The translations under genes and the position numbers were made by a program. The notes under the pieces are model-generated. The model made no database searches. It was given only the letters and a program-made list of their open reading frames with translations, and was not told the origin of the DNA. This document shows, one piece after another, positions 15,367-24,836 of a DNA stretch of 64,000 bases; within the stretch, counting starts at the first letter, position 1, and every line of letters starts with the position of its first letter. The stretch lies in contig SUYY01000001.1 of the NCBI GenBank assembly GCA_015060205.1, positions 1 through 64,000 of the forward strand, given 5' to 3'. This DNA comes from Bacteroidales bacterium. Lineage in GTDB: Bacteria; Bacteroidota; Bacteroidia; Bacteroidales; UBA932.

Positions 15367-18129
15367 ATGGCAGAAATAAGATTAAGCAAACTTACAAAAC
15401 AATTCAGCATCGGACTTGCGCGTCTCGTTGAGTTTCTCAATGAGAAGGGAGCAAATGTGGAGATGAATCCGAACGCCAAGATTTCGGACGAATATCTTCC
15501 TGCTATCGAAGCCAAGTTCGGTGAAGACCAGAAACTTAAGAAAGACTCGGAAAAGGTGACCATCAAACTTAAGGAAATCATCGAGATGGGATCCAAGAAG
15601 AAGTCAAGCCATGATGACGAAATCCCTGAAAAAGAGGTTGTCATCAAGAGCAATACGCTCAAGGTCGAGACTCCGAAACCTGTGGAAGAACCGGTAAAAG
15701 AAGAACCTGTTCAGACAGTTTCCGAGACTCCTGTCACTGCAGGACCGAAGATTGTGGACAAGATCGACCTTTCAAAATTTGAAAAGAAGCCTGTCAGAAA
15801 AGAGGAGAAGCAGGAGGAGGAACCTGTTGTCAAGGAACCGGTACAGGTAGTTGAACCTGCTCCGGCAGAGCCTGTGGAGCCGGAAGTTGAACAGAAACCT
15901 GCAGAAGATGTCAAGCCGCAGCCTCGCGAAATGAAGGTTCAGGTGGAAAAACTGGCAGGTCCGAAGGTTGTGGACAAGATCGACCTTTCACAGTTCGACA
16001 CCAAGAAGAAAAAGAAGAAGAGAGAGCGCATCGACAAAAATGCAAGCCAGAAGGTGGACGTGACCAAGGTCGAGGCTACAAACGGAGGCAAGAAGGACAA
16101 GAACAAGGGCAACAATGCCCAGCAGCAGAACCTGGGCAAGAAAGATAACAAGAAGAGCCGTCGCGACAGAGGCGGTGACAAGTTCAAGCCTGCAATGACC
16201 GAGGCCGAGCAGGAAGAGATGCAGAGGGAAATCCAGAAGCAGATCAAGGAGACTTATGCCCGCATGAATGAAGGCAAGAAGAACAACTTCGGAGCAAAGC
16301 ACAGAAAGGACAAGAGAGAGGCTGTATCTCAGAGGATGCAGGAGGAGATGGAAATGCAGCAACTCGAGCAGAAGGTTCTCAAGGTTACTGAGTTCGTGAC
16401 TGTAAACGACCTCGCAACCCTTATGAACAACACCCCTGTGACAAAAGTCATCGGAGCATGCATGAGCCTTGGTATGATGGTATCCATCAACCAGCGTCTT
16501 GACGCAGAGACACTCGTTCTCGTTGCAGAGGAGTTCGGATATGAAGTGGAATTCGTTACAGCAAACCTTACTGATGCAATCGCACAGGGAGAAGCGGAGG
16601 ACACAGAGGAAGATCTCCTTCCACGTCCACCGGTAATCACCGTGATGGGTCACGTAGACCACGGTAAGACTTCCCTTCTCGACCATATCCGTAATGCCAA
16701 TGTGATTGCTGGTGAGGCCGGTGGTATCACACAGCACATCGGTGCATACAACGTAAAACTTCCTGACGGACAGAGGATAACATTCCTTGACACTCCTGGT
16801 CACGAAGCGTTTACGGCGATGCGTGCGCGTGGTGCAAAGATGACCGACGTCGCAATCATCATCGTTGCAGCCGACGACTGCATAATGCCTCAGACTGTGG
16901 AGGCCATCAACCATGCACAGGCGGCAGGCGTCCCTATGGTATTCGCGATCAACAAGATAGACAAGGCAGGAGCGAACCCTGAGAAGATACGTGAGCAACT
17001 TTCCAACATGAACATCCTCGTGGAGGACTGGGGTGGAAAATTCCAGTGCCAGGAGATTTCGGCAAAGAAAGGAATCAACGTAGACCAACTTCTCGAGAAA
17101 GTCCTTCTTGAGGCAGAGATGCTCGAACTCAAGGCCAATCCTAACAAGAGGGCTTCCGGAGCGGTGATCGAGTCGTCACTCGACAAGGGTCGCGGCTACC
17201 TCGCCACAATTCTCGTGCAGAACGGAACCCTCCGAGTTGGAGATGTGATGCTTTCAGGATGCTACACCGGTAAGGTAAAGGCAATGTTCAACGAACGTGG
17301 ACAAAAGGTGGAAGAGGCAGGTCCATCGACACCTGTATCTGTTCTCGGTCTTAACGGAGCACCGACAGCAGGTGAGACATTCGTTGTGATGGCTGACGAA
17401 AAGGAGGCCAAGGATATCGCCAACAAGCGTGAGCAACTTATACGTATCCAGGGCATCAAGACCCAGAAGCATATGACTCTCGAGGAGATCGGACGTCGTA
17501 TCGCAATCGGAAACTTCAAGGAACTCAATGTAATCGTCAAGGGAGACGTTGACGGTTCTGTGGAAGCGCTTTCGGACTCTATCATAAAACTCTCTACAGA
17601 GGAAGTAAGGGTGAACGTTATCCACAAGGCTGTCGGAGCAATCTCCGAGTCGGATATCCTCCTTGCGGCAGCATCAGATGCCATCATCATCGGATTCCAG
17701 GTACGTCCTATGCCGTCTGCCCGCAAACTTGCAGAGAAGGAGGAAATCGAAATCCGTCTCTACTCTGTCATCTACGACTGTATCAACGAACTCAAGAGCG
17801 GTATCGAAGGTATGCTCGAGCCTGAGCAGAAGGAGGTTGTCACCGCTACTGCAGAGGTTCAGGAGACCTTCAAGATTTCCAAGGTCGGAACAATCGCAGG
17901 ATGTATTGTCCGTGAAGGAAAACTCCAGAGAACTGCGAAGGTGCGCGTGATCCGCGACGGTATCGTAGTCTACACCGGAGAACTCGGTTCACTCAAGAGG
18001 TTCAAGGATGATGTCAAGGAAGTTCACATGGGTATGGACTGCGGTCTGAATATCCAGGGATACAACGACATCAAGATAGGCGACGTTGTCGAGGCATATA
18101 CCATTGAAGAGATAAAGAGAACGCTTTAG
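15367..18129 (+). CDS. infB: Translation initiation factor IF-2
   Basis: IF-2 is the GTPase that brings initiator tRNA to the ribosome. The 920 residues have an IF2_N domain at the start ([21 protein letters not shown]), a long charged Lys/Glu/Pro linker, and the G domain at about residue 427. G-domain motifs are [22 protein letters not shown] and SAK. Domains II to IV follow and end at ...[11 protein letters not shown]. The linker carries two copies of a (K/V)VDKIDLS(K/Q)F motif about 70 residues apart. The gene ends just before a strong terminator. Confidence 0.97.
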   Translation: MAEIRLSKLTKQFSIGLARLVEFLNEKGANVEMNPNAKISDEYLPAIEAKFGEDQKLKKDSEKVTIKLKEIIEMGSKKKSSHDDEIPEKEVVIKSNTLKVETPKPVEEPVKEEPVQTVSETPVTAGPKIVDKIDLSKFEKKPVRKEEKQEEEPVVKEPVQVVEPAPAEPVEPEVEQKPAEDVKPQPREMKVQVEKLAGPKVVDKIDLSQFDTKKKKKKRERIDKNASQKVDVTKVEATNGGKKDKNKGNNAQQQNLGKKDNKKSRRDRGGDKFKPAMTEAEQEEMQREIQKQIKETYARMNEGKKNNFGAKHRKDKREAVSQRMQEEMEMQQLEQKVLKVTEFVTVNDLATLMNNTPVTKVIGACMSLGMMVSINQRLDAETLVLVAEEFGYEVEFVTANLTDAIAQGEAEDTEEDLLPRPPVITVMGHVDHGKTSLLDHIRNANVIAGEAGGITQHIGAYNVKLPDGQRITFLDTPGHEAFTAMRARGAKMTDVAIIIVAADDCIMPQTVEAINHAQAAGVPMVFAINKIDKAGANPEKIREQLSNMNILVEDWGGKFQCQEISAKKGINVDQLLEKVLLEAEMLELKANPNKRASGAVIESSLDKGRGYLATILVQNGTLRVGDVMLSGCYTGKVKAMFNERGQKVEEAGPSTPVSVLGLNGAPTAGETFVVMADEKEAKDIANKREQLIRIQGIKTQKHMTLEEIGRRIAIGNFKELNVIVKGDVDGSVEALSDSIIKLSTEEVRVNVIHKAVGAISESDILLAAASDAIIIGFQVRPMPSARKLAEKEEIEIRLYSVIYDCINELKSGIEGMLEPEQKEVVTATAEVQETFKISKVGTIAGCIVREGKLQRTAKVRVIRDGIVVYTGELGSLKRFKDDVKEVHMGMDCGLNIQGYNDIKIGDVVEAYTIEEIKRTL

Positions 18130-18152
18130 TTCCCTATTCTCTTTACACATAG

Positions 18153-18209
18153 AGGCTGAGCCTCCGGAGACACTTCCGTTTCGGAAGAAATTCTCCGGAG
18201 GCTCAGCCT
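18153..18209. terminator. Terminator with 18-bp perfect stem after infB
   Basis: AGGCTGAGCCTCCGGAGA at 18153-18170 pairs perfectly with 18192-18209; a second small hairpin (CTTCCG-TTT-CGGAAG) sits in the loop. It lies between the convergent infB and LptF/G genes and can serve both strands. The stem is longer than most intrinsic terminators. Confidence 0.8.
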
Positions 18210-18230
18210 TATATATAATAGGTATAAGTC

Positions 18231-19328
18231 CTACTTCGGTGCTATGCGATATAGGAAGATCGCGATGATGGCAAAGACCACATTAGGCAGCCACAGGGCA
18301 ATGGCCGGAGGCAAGGCACCTGTATGGACGAACATCTGGCTGAATCTGAGGAACAATATATAGGTAAAGGCCAGAGCGATACCAATACCGATATTCCATC
18401 CTATTCCTCCCCTGCGCTTCTTGGATGAAAGCGCCACTCCCATTATGGTCAGGATAAATGCCGAGAACGGTAGTGCGAATCTCGTATTCTTTTCGATAAG
18501 GGCAAACTTCACATTGGCGTCGCCTCTCATCTGCTGGATATCGATAAGTTCATTCAGTTCTCTATATGTCAATGTTTCAACTGTATTTTCCGTCAGATAG
18601 AAGTCCTTCACGGTCAGAGGGATAATTGTATCTATCTGTCTTCCGCTGCGGACACGGTCGGTAAGGTCATCGTTATATTCCCTGATGAAATATTTCTTCA
18701 GTCTCCAACTTCCTGACGCTGTGTCATATACTGCTGATTCGGCAGAGATCTTGGATACAAGACGGTCATTTTCTATTCTTTCAAGCGTAAAGCGGTAGGC
18801 CGTATTGTTCCACGAACTGAAAGACTCCGCAAACACATATTCACCCGGAGATATCTGGTAATGCACATTCCTTCCCACGCCCTTGAACCTCTGCTTTATA
18901 TACTGGTTCTCAAATTCAAGACGCGTCTTGTTGGCTTCCGGTATGACGAACAGGTTCAGACAAAGTGAAAATATCGCAATCAACGTGGCTGAAAATATAT
19001 AGGGCACCATCATCCTGTGGAAACTGATGCCGCAGGAGAGTATGGCCACGATTTCAGTATCCGCCGCCATCTTCGAGGTGAAGAATATGACGGTGATGAA
19101 CACAAAGAGCGGACTGAACATATTCATGAAATATGGTACGAAATTGACGTAGTAGTCAAAGACGACCGCCCTTAAAGGTGCCTCCTTGCTAACAAAGTCG
19201 TCAATCTTCTCACTGATATCGAAGATGATCACGATACCGATGATAAGAAGCAGAGCCACAAAGAATGTGGTTATGAATTTCTTGACTATGTATACGTCAA
19301 GTCTTCTTGGTCTGAGGTCGAACTCCAT
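18231..19328 (-). CDS. LptF/LptG-family lipopolysaccharide export permease
   Basis: This is one of the two YjgP/YjgQ-type inner-membrane permeases that, with LptB, pull lipopolysaccharide out of the membrane toward the Lpt bridge. The 365 residues start RRLDVYIVKKFITTFFVALLLIIGIVIIFDISEKID and have three N-terminal membrane segments, a large periplasmic jellyroll-type domain, and three C-terminal segments (ALPFSAFILTIMGVALSSKKRRGGIGWNIGIG). Which of LptF or LptG it is cannot be settled; only one permease gene is in the window. It is five bases downstream of tgt and likely shares its transcript. Confidence 0.9.
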   Translation of the reverse strand: MEFDLRPRRLDVYIVKKFITTFFVALLLIIGIVIIFDISEKIDDFVSKEAPLRAVVFDYYVNFVPYFMNMFSPLFVFITVIFFTSKMAADTEIVAILSCGISFHRMMVPYIFSATLIAIFSLCLNLFVIPEANKTRLEFENQYIKQRFKGVGRNVHYQISPGEYVFAESFSSWNNTAYRFTLERIENDRLVSKISAESAVYDTASGSWRLKKYFIREYNDDLTDRVRSGRQIDTIIPLTVKDFYLTENTVETLTYRELNELIDIQQMRGDANVKFALIEKNTRFALPFSAFILTIMGVALSSKKRRGGIGWNIGIGIALAFTYILFLRFSQMFVHTGALPPAIALWLPNVVFAIIAIFLYRIAPK

Positions 19329-19333
19329 TGCGT

Positions 19334-20464
19334 CTAAAGTCTTGTTGTTATCCTGCGTACTGTCTCATCCTTCCATGCCTTGAAGTCACCTGCCTTGATA
19401 TGACGTCTGGCCTCACGTACCAGATCGAGATAGAAGGCGAGGTTATGTTCACTGGCAATCTGTCCGGCAAAGATTTCTCCAGCCACAAAAAGATGACGCA
19501 GATATGCCTTGGTATATGTATGGTCGACAAATGAAGTTCCCTTCGGATCGAGAGGAGAAAAATCATCCGCCCATTTCTTGTTCTTCATGTTCATTATGCC
19601 GTCCCACGTGAAGAGCATGCCGTTGCGTCCGTTGCGGGTAGGCATCACGCAGTCGAACATATCCACACCCCTTGCAATACCTTCAAGAAGGTTTGCCGGA
19701 GTGCCTACTCCCATGAGGTAACGCGGCTTGTCTTCCGGAAGAAAAGGGCATACGACCTCAAGCATCTCGTACATCTTCTCGGTAGGCTCACCCACTGCAA
19801 GACCTCCGATGGCATAACCTTCACGGTCAAGTGCCGCCGCATGCTCGACCGCTTCACGACGAAGGTCCGGATATACACATCCCTGGATTATAGGGAACAG
19901 GGCCTGAGAATAGCCGTACAGAGGTTCCGTCGCATCGAAATGCCTTACGCAACGCTCCAGCCACCTTTGTGTAAGCCTGAGGGACTTCCTGGCATATTCA
20001 TATGTGGCATCTCCCGGACAACATTCATCCAGAGCCATCACTATGTCGGCTCCGATGATGCGCTGTGTGTCCATATTGTTTTCCGGAGTGAACATATGCT
20101 TTGAGCCGTCTATATGCGAACGGAAAATGCATCCGTCTTCGGTAAGTTTCCTGATTGGACTGAGGGAAAACACCTGAAATCCGCCGCTGTCTGTAAGTAT
20201 CGGACGGTCCCATGATTCGAATTTATGAAGTCCTCCCGCTGCCTTCAGCACATCCAGTCCCGGACGCAGATACAGATGATATGTATTGCCGAGTATTATC
20301 TCTGCCTTTATGTCTTCCTTGAGGTCCCTGTGATAGATTCCTTTCACAGACCCGACAGTACCGACAGGCATGAATATAGGCGTCTCTATCTGACCGTGGT
20401 CAGTGGTGATGACACCGCAACGTGCTGCGGAATTTGGGTCATTATGTGTCTTTACAAACTTCAT
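19334..20464 (-). CDS. tgt: Queuine tRNA-ribosyltransferase Tgt
   Basis: Tgt swaps guanine 34 of tRNAs Asp, Asn, His and Tyr for the queuosine precursor base. The protein shows ILTDSGGFQVFSL, the GGLAVGEPTEKMYEML segment and FDCVMPTRNGRNG with the nucleophilic Asp. The usual CxCxxC zinc cysteines before AYLRHLF are absent; the sequence reads DPKGTSFVDHTYTKAYLRHLF, though the downstream His (SEHNLAFY) is kept. I place the start at ATG 20464 because the ORF-track start at 20485 is a TTG inside the -7 box. It is the first gene of a pair with the Lpt permease. Confidence 0.93.
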   Translation of the reverse strand: MKFVKTHNDPNSAARCGVITTDHGQIETPIFMPVGTVGSVKGIYHRDLKEDIKAEIILGNTYHLYLRPGLDVLKAAGGLHKFESWDRPILTDSGGFQVFSLSPIRKLTEDGCIFRSHIDGSKHMFTPENNMDTQRIIGADIVMALDECCPGDATYEYARKSLRLTQRWLERCVRHFDATEPLYGYSQALFPIIQGCVYPDLRREAVEHAAALDREGYAIGGLAVGEPTEKMYEMLEVVCPFLPEDKPRYLMGVGTPANLLEGIARGVDMFDCVMPTRNGRNGMLFTWDGIMNMKNKKWADDFSPLDPKGTSFVDHTYTKAYLRHLFVAGEIFAGQIASEHNLAFYLDLVREARRHIKAGDFKAWKDETVRRITTRL

Positions 20465-20482
20465 CCGAAATATTTTAACCGT

Positions 20483-20490
20483 CAAAGATA
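20483..20490 (-). promoter_or_regulatory. -7 box of tgt (TATCTTTG)
   Basis: On the minus strand TATCTTTG lies 19 bases before the ATG at 20464. It overlaps the ORF-track TTG start and therefore argues for the shorter protein. Confidence 0.55.
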
Positions 20491-20512
20491 CGAACTTTTA
20501 GTCAAAAACCGC

Positions 20513-20520
20513 TATCTTTG
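20513..20520 (+). promoter_or_regulatory. -7 box for the nucleoside permease gene
   Basis: TATCTTTG on the plus strand lies about 180 bases upstream of the permease ATG, back to back with the tgt promoter. The resulting leader would contain the 24-bp tandem repeats and a hairpin element. Confidence 0.45.
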
Positions 20521-20557
20521 TCTGATACATTATAAGCAGATTGCCGGTCAGGCCGGC

Positions 20558-20652
20558 AATGACGGCATGAAACAAACTGTCAATGACTGATGAAACAAAT
20601 TGTCAATGACGGCATGAAACAAATTGTCAATGACGGCATGAAAGAAACTGTC
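20558..20652 (+). repeat. Four tandem 24-bp repeats in the permease leader
   Basis: Four units of the form AATGACGGCATGAAACAAAC + TGTC follow each other (24, 23, 24 and 24 bases) with one or two differences each. They lie between the promoter and the coding region, preceded by a small hairpin TTGCCGG..CCGGCAA at 20541-20559. Confidence 0.75.
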
Positions 20653-20675
20653 ATCCCCGACCTGATCGGGGATCT
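20649..20675. repeat. GTCATCCCCGA..TCGGGGATCT hairpin element, copy 1
   Basis: ATCCCCGA pairs with TCGGGGAT around a five-base loop. The same element with a different loop stands at 27568-27592 between pflB and pflA, marking a dispersed repeat family. Confidence 0.7.
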
Positions 20676-20702
20676 GAATATGAAAACAAATTAAATAACA
20701 CT

Positions 20703-21986
20703 ATGAATAAATCCATCAGATTCAGACTAATAGTCATGAATATCATCCAGTGGGCCGTTTGGGGATCTTATCTCACATCTATGGGAAGTTACCTCGCCTC
20801 TGTCGGACTGGCAACCAAAATCGGTATTTTTTATGCAATGCAGGGAATAGTCTCCATCTTCATGCCGACCATCATGGGAATCGTGGCGGACAAGTTCATC
20901 CCGGCACAGAAACTTCTCGGTCTTTGCCATGGAATAGCGGGAGCGGCGATGCTTGGCGCCGGTTTCTACGGTATGACAGCAGGCAGCGACGTCTCATTCG
21001 GAGCATTGTTCGGAATGTATGCATTGAGCGTGGCATTCTATATGCCGACCATAGCCCTTTCCAATTCTGTAGCATACAAGATTCTTGAGAGTGAAGGATA
21101 TGACCCTGTAAAGGCATTCCCTCCGATCCGCGTCTTCGGCACCATAGGTTTCATTGCGGCTATGCTTTTTGTGAATTTCATGACAGACGGCAACGGCGTG
21201 CAGTATCAGCATTCATATAACCAGTATATAGTGTCCGGAGTCCTCGGACTTGTCATGCTGCTTTACTGCTTCACCCTTCCATCGTGTCCGTGCAGCACCG
21301 ACAACGCGCAGGGACAGAGCATCGCAGAGAGATTCGGTCTCAAGGCGTTCTCCCTTTTCAAAGACCGTCAGATGGCTATCTTCTTCCTTTTCTCCATGCT
21401 CCTGGGAGTGGCCCTGCAGATTACCAACGGATTTGCAAATCCTTTCATTTCGCATTTCAAGGACATCCCGGAATTTGCACAGACATGGGGTGCACGCAAC
21501 GCAAATGCTCTGATATCCATATCACAGGTATCTGAGACACTCGGCATCCTGCTCATCCCTATAGCGATGAAACTTTTCGGAATAAAGAGAGTCATGCTGA
21601 TAGCGATGTTCGCATGGGTACTCCGTTTCGGACTGTTCGGTGCAGGAGATCCCGGTTCTGGAGTATGGATGCTCATCCTGTCAATGTTAGTATATGGAGT
21701 CGCCTTTGACTTCTTCAACATCTCCGGCTCGCTATATGTGAACATGAGGACCACATCAAAGATCCAGAACAGCGCACAGGGACTGTTCATGCTTATGACA
21801 AACGGTATCGGAGCGACCGTAGGAACCCTGAGCGCACAGGCTGTAGTCAACCATTTCGTATACAAGGCTGCGGAACCTGACTGGAGCGCTGCATGGTATG
21901 TCTTTGCGGGCTATGCCCTTGTGGTCGCGATCCTGTTCATGATTCTCTTCAAGGAACCCAAGGACCTTAATGAAAAGGTAGCATAA
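20703..21986 (+). CDS. MFS nucleoside permease (NupG/XapB-like)
   Basis: The 427-residue protein has about twelve hydrophobic segments and begins IRFRLIVMNIIQWAVWGSYLTSMGSYL, the start typical of nucleoside:proton symporters of the NHS family. The segment MFLPTIMGIVAD-like (IFMPTIMGIVADKFIPAQK) and the middle loop between TM6 and TM7 fit the family. The role is uptake of nucleosides across the inner membrane; exact substrates are unknown. It is monocistronic, with its own promoter and a bidirectional terminator. Confidence 0.85.
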   Translation: MNKSIRFRLIVMNIIQWAVWGSYLTSMGSYLASVGLATKIGIFYAMQGIVSIFMPTIMGIVADKFIPAQKLLGLCHGIAGAAMLGAGFYGMTAGSDVSFGALFGMYALSVAFYMPTIALSNSVAYKILESEGYDPVKAFPPIRVFGTIGFIAAMLFVNFMTDGNGVQYQHSYNQYIVSGVLGLVMLLYCFTLPSCPCSTDNAQGQSIAERFGLKAFSLFKDRQMAIFFLFSMLLGVALQITNGFANPFISHFKDIPEFAQTWGARNANALISISQVSETLGILLIPIAMKLFGIKRVMLIAMFAWVLRFGLFGAGDPGSGVWMLILSMLVYGVAFDFFNISGSLYVNMRTTSKIQNSAQGLFMLMTNGIGATVGTLSAQAVVNHFVYKAAEPDWSAAWYVFAGYALVVAILFMILFKEPKDLNEKVA

Positions 21987-22014
21987 AAAAAAGAGGCCTG
22001 AGCCTCTTTTTTTT
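21985..22014. terminator. Bidirectional terminator
   Basis: A-run, GAGGC-CTGA-GCCTC, T-run. It sits between the convergent permease and M3 peptidase genes and overlaps both stop codons' edges, so it serves both. Confidence 0.9.
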
Positions 22015-24100
22015 ATTTCACAAGTCCGAGTTTTTCCATGAGGGCTTCCGGCTGAGGATCATGACCGCGGAAGTTGCGGTAGATCACATCCTCGTCCTCC
22101 ACACCACCTTTCTCAAGAATCTCCTTGCGGAATGCTCCGGAGACCTCTGTATTGAAGATTCCCTTTTCCTTGAAGAGGGAGAATGCATCGGCCTCGAGAA
22201 CCTCTGCCCATTTGTAAGAATAATATCCGGCAGAATATCCACCATTGAAAATATGTGAGAATGATGGCGAGAATCCGGTTCCGTCTACTATAGGAAGCAC
22301 CGCATATGGAGCAAGCATCTTGTGTTCAAACTCGATTGTGCTTTCTGACGGTACCTCTTTCAATGTATGCCAAGCCATATCGACATATCCGAAATGAAGT
22401 TGGCGCACCTGAGCATATCCTGCCTGGAAGTTCTTTGCTGCCACGATCTTCTCGATGAGTTCCATCGGGATAGGCTCTCCTGTCTGGTAATGCTTCGCAA
22501 AAGTATTGAGATATTCAGGCTCATATGCCCAGTTCTCCATGATCTGCGATGGAAGTTCTACAAAGTCGCGCGAAACGCCTGTTCCTGTCATTGACGGATA
22601 ACGTCCCTGAGCAAGAATGCCATGAAGAGCATGACCGAACTCATGCAGGAAAGTCGTGAGTTCACTATGGGTGATGAGTGATGGTGCATCGGCAGTAGGC
22701 TTGGTGAAATTCATCACGATATTGATGAACGGCCTGTACTCTACTCCGTCACGTATGCTCTGGCCACGGAACTCCGTCATCCATGCTCCGCCCCTCTTGC
22801 TTGCACGCGGGAAGAAGTCGGCATAAAGGAGCGCAAGGTGGCTGCCGTCAGCATCCTTCACCTCATATACCTTCACTTCTTCGTGGTATACCGGAAGGTC
22901 AGTAAGTTCGTGGAAAGTAATGCCGTAAAGACGTGTTGCAAGACCATATACAGCGTCGATGCAGTTTTCAAGTTGGAAGTACGGCTTGAGAAGTTCCTCA
23001 TTGAGCGAGTACTGTTCCTTCTGAAGACGCTCAGACCAGTAGGAGAAATCCCAAGGCATGAGTTTCTCAGTAAATCCGTTCGCCTCGGCATACTGCTGCA
23101 CTGCTTCCACATCCTTCTTTGCGAAAGGAAGTGAAGGCTCGAGAAGATTGCTGATGAATTCAGTGACAGTTTCTCTGTCCTTAGCCATCCTCACCTCAAG
23201 GGCATAGTCTGCAAATGTCTCATATCCAAGGAGATTCGCCTTCTTGATCCTGAGATCGACGATCTTCTTGACTATCTCGTTATTGTCAAAGTCTCCACCG
23301 ATTGCCTTTGTGTTATGTGCGGTCCACATCTGCCTGCGGAGTTCGCGGTTCTCACTATACTTCATGAAAGGACCGAAACTAGGATAAGCAAGGGTGAATG
23401 CCCATCCTTCGAGTCCCTTCTCCTTTGCAGTCTCCGCTCCCATTGCCTTCACATATTCAGGAAGACCCGCAAGGTCAGCAGGATCTGTCACATTGAGCGT
23501 GTAAGCGTTTGTTGCATCAAGTACGTTCTTGCTGAACTGAAGGCTTGCAAGAGAAAGTTCCTCCTCTATCTTGCTGAACACGGCCTTATCCTCATCAGAA
23601 AGATTCGCTCCGCCACGTACAAAGCCCTTGTAGGTATCTTCCAGAAGTTTCATCTGATCCTGTTCCAGTCCCAGTTCGTTCCTTTTCTCATATACAGCCT
23701 TAACCTTCTTGAACAAAGGCTCGTTAAGAGAAGTGTACATCGAGAACTCAGTAAGCATAGGAGATACCTTCTCAGCAATCTCCTGCATCTGGTCATTGGT
23801 GTGGGCCTCCATGAGATTGTAGAAAATTCCGGCCACATTGTTGAGTGTCTGTCCGGCAAACTCCATAGCCTCGATTGTATTTTCGAAGGTCGGTTCCTCT
23901 TCATTAGCCACGATGGCATCGATTTCTGCCTTTCCTTCCGCTATACCCTTCTCAAAAGCAGGAAGATAGTGTTCATTCCTGATCTTGTCAAACTCAGGAG
24001 CGCCAAAAGGGAGTGACGACTCCGTAAGAAACGGATTTTTCATGTTACAACCTGTAATAAGTGCAAGCGCTGCGCCTGCAATGATGATTTCTTTTCTCAT
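22013..24100 (-). CDS. M3-family zinc oligopeptidase, lipoprotein
   Basis: The 695-residue protein carries a lipobox (MRKEIIIAGAALALITGC, Cys18) and the full thimet-oligopeptidase/Dcp layout. The zinc motif HEFGHALHG is near residue 485, preceded by GGAWMTEFRGQ and followed by ENWAYEPEYL. Enzymes of this family cut short peptides, as dipeptidyl carboxypeptidase or oligopeptidase. The lipid anchor places this one in the envelope, likely periplasm-facing, where it would trim imported peptides. It is transcribed toward the permease and separated from it by the shared terminator. Confidence 0.92.
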   Translation of the reverse strand: MRKEIIIAGAALALITGCNMKNPFLTESSLPFGAPEFDKIRNEHYLPAFEKGIAEGKAEIDAIVANEEEPTFENTIEAMEFAGQTLNNVAGIFYNLMEAHTNDQMQEIAEKVSPMLTEFSMYTSLNEPLFKKVKAVYEKRNELGLEQDQMKLLEDTYKGFVRGGANLSDEDKAVFSKIEEELSLASLQFSKNVLDATNAYTLNVTDPADLAGLPEYVKAMGAETAKEKGLEGWAFTLAYPSFGPFMKYSENRELRRQMWTAHNTKAIGGDFDNNEIVKKIVDLRIKKANLLGYETFADYALEVRMAKDRETVTEFISNLLEPSLPFAKKDVEAVQQYAEANGFTEKLMPWDFSYWSERLQKEQYSLNEELLKPYFQLENCIDAVYGLATRLYGITFHELTDLPVYHEEVKVYEVKDADGSHLALLYADFFPRASKRGGAWMTEFRGQSIRDGVEYRPFINIVMNFTKPTADAPSLITHSELTTFLHEFGHALHGILAQGRYPSMTGTGVSRDFVELPSQIMENWAYEPEYLNTFAKHYQTGEPIPMELIEKIVAAKNFQAGYAQVRQLHFGYVDMAWHTLKEVPSESTIEFEHKMLAPYAVLPIVDGTGFSPSFSHIFNGGYSAGYYSYKWAEVLEADAFSLFKEKGIFNTEVSGAFRKEILEKGGVEDEDVIYRNFRGHDPQPEALMEKLGLVK

Positions 24101-24114
24101 ATATTATAAATGTA

Positions 24115-24543
24115 TTACTGTTCGTCCGACCGACCTTCCTTATCGGCAACTTGCAAAGGTAAGGAAAGATTTTGGATTTTTGATATGGAAGTCATCCTGT
24201 TGTCCGTCGTGACATAACATATGTCATAGCAGTGGCACATGGACCTTTTTCCATGCTTCCTATATGATGTCACATAGGCAGGATTGTATCCCAATGCAAT
24301 GGCATCCGCCACCCATATGGCATCTATACCGGACCGGACCAGTTCGTCCAGAATATCATAATTCCTGTCCAGAATGGTAGTGACCATCCTCTTATATTGC
24401 CGGCAGGCGCGGTGATGGTGGTTGTGATGACGGTTTCTGCATTCGTCGCTGCAGAATTTCTTGTCACTTCTGCCATATACTATTTCATCGCCGCATTCAA
24501 GACATCTGGGCGCTTCCTCGAGATTAGCATTTCTATAATCCAT
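24115..24543 (-). CDS. Small zinc-ribbon protein, function unknown
   Basis: I start the protein at ATG 24543 (MDYRNANLEEAPRC) because the residues before it in the track are lysine-rich nonsense. The product has 142 residues. A CLECGDEIVYGRSDKKFCSDEC zinc ribbon lies near residues 14-35 and is followed by a very basic HHNHHHRACRQYKR helix and a compact domain (VRSGIDAIWVADAIALGYNP). Similar small zinc-ribbon proteins occur in Bacteroidales, but I know of no function. The basic helix suggests nucleic-acid binding. It sits 14 bases upstream of the M3 peptidase gene in the same direction. Confidence 0.65.
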   Translation of the reverse strand: MDYRNANLEEAPRCLECGDEIVYGRSDKKFCSDECRNRHHNHHHRACRQYKRMVTTILDRNYDILDELVRSGIDAIWVADAIALGYNPAYVTSYRKHGKRSMCHCYDICYVTTDNRMTSISKIQNLSLPLQVADKEGRSDEQ

Positions 24544-24836
24544 AATACCACTTTTATCACACAAATTTCCCGATATGCATCCTTCCCTGCAATAGGTAGG
24601 AAAGGATTTTTTCTTTTTCTGATGAAAATAATTTCTCTTTCTTATGTTCCGGAAAAGCAAAAAAAATCTTCACCTGCATAAAATAAATCTTGTGTCCGTC
24701 CGCGGGGATATCTGAAAGACCCAAGAAAAAGAAAAAAGCATAAGAAAAAGAAATAAAGTTTACCGAGGCGTCCGGAACAGGTTTCTGTATCATTTCTATT
24801 GTCTTCCTTTGCCGCAAACCAATTAAACTGTTTTTT

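Noticed and set aside
15988-17088. 366-residue minus-strand ORF
   Set aside because: It lies antisense to infB; its Leu/Cys/His-rich reading is the usual shadow of a codon-biased gene.
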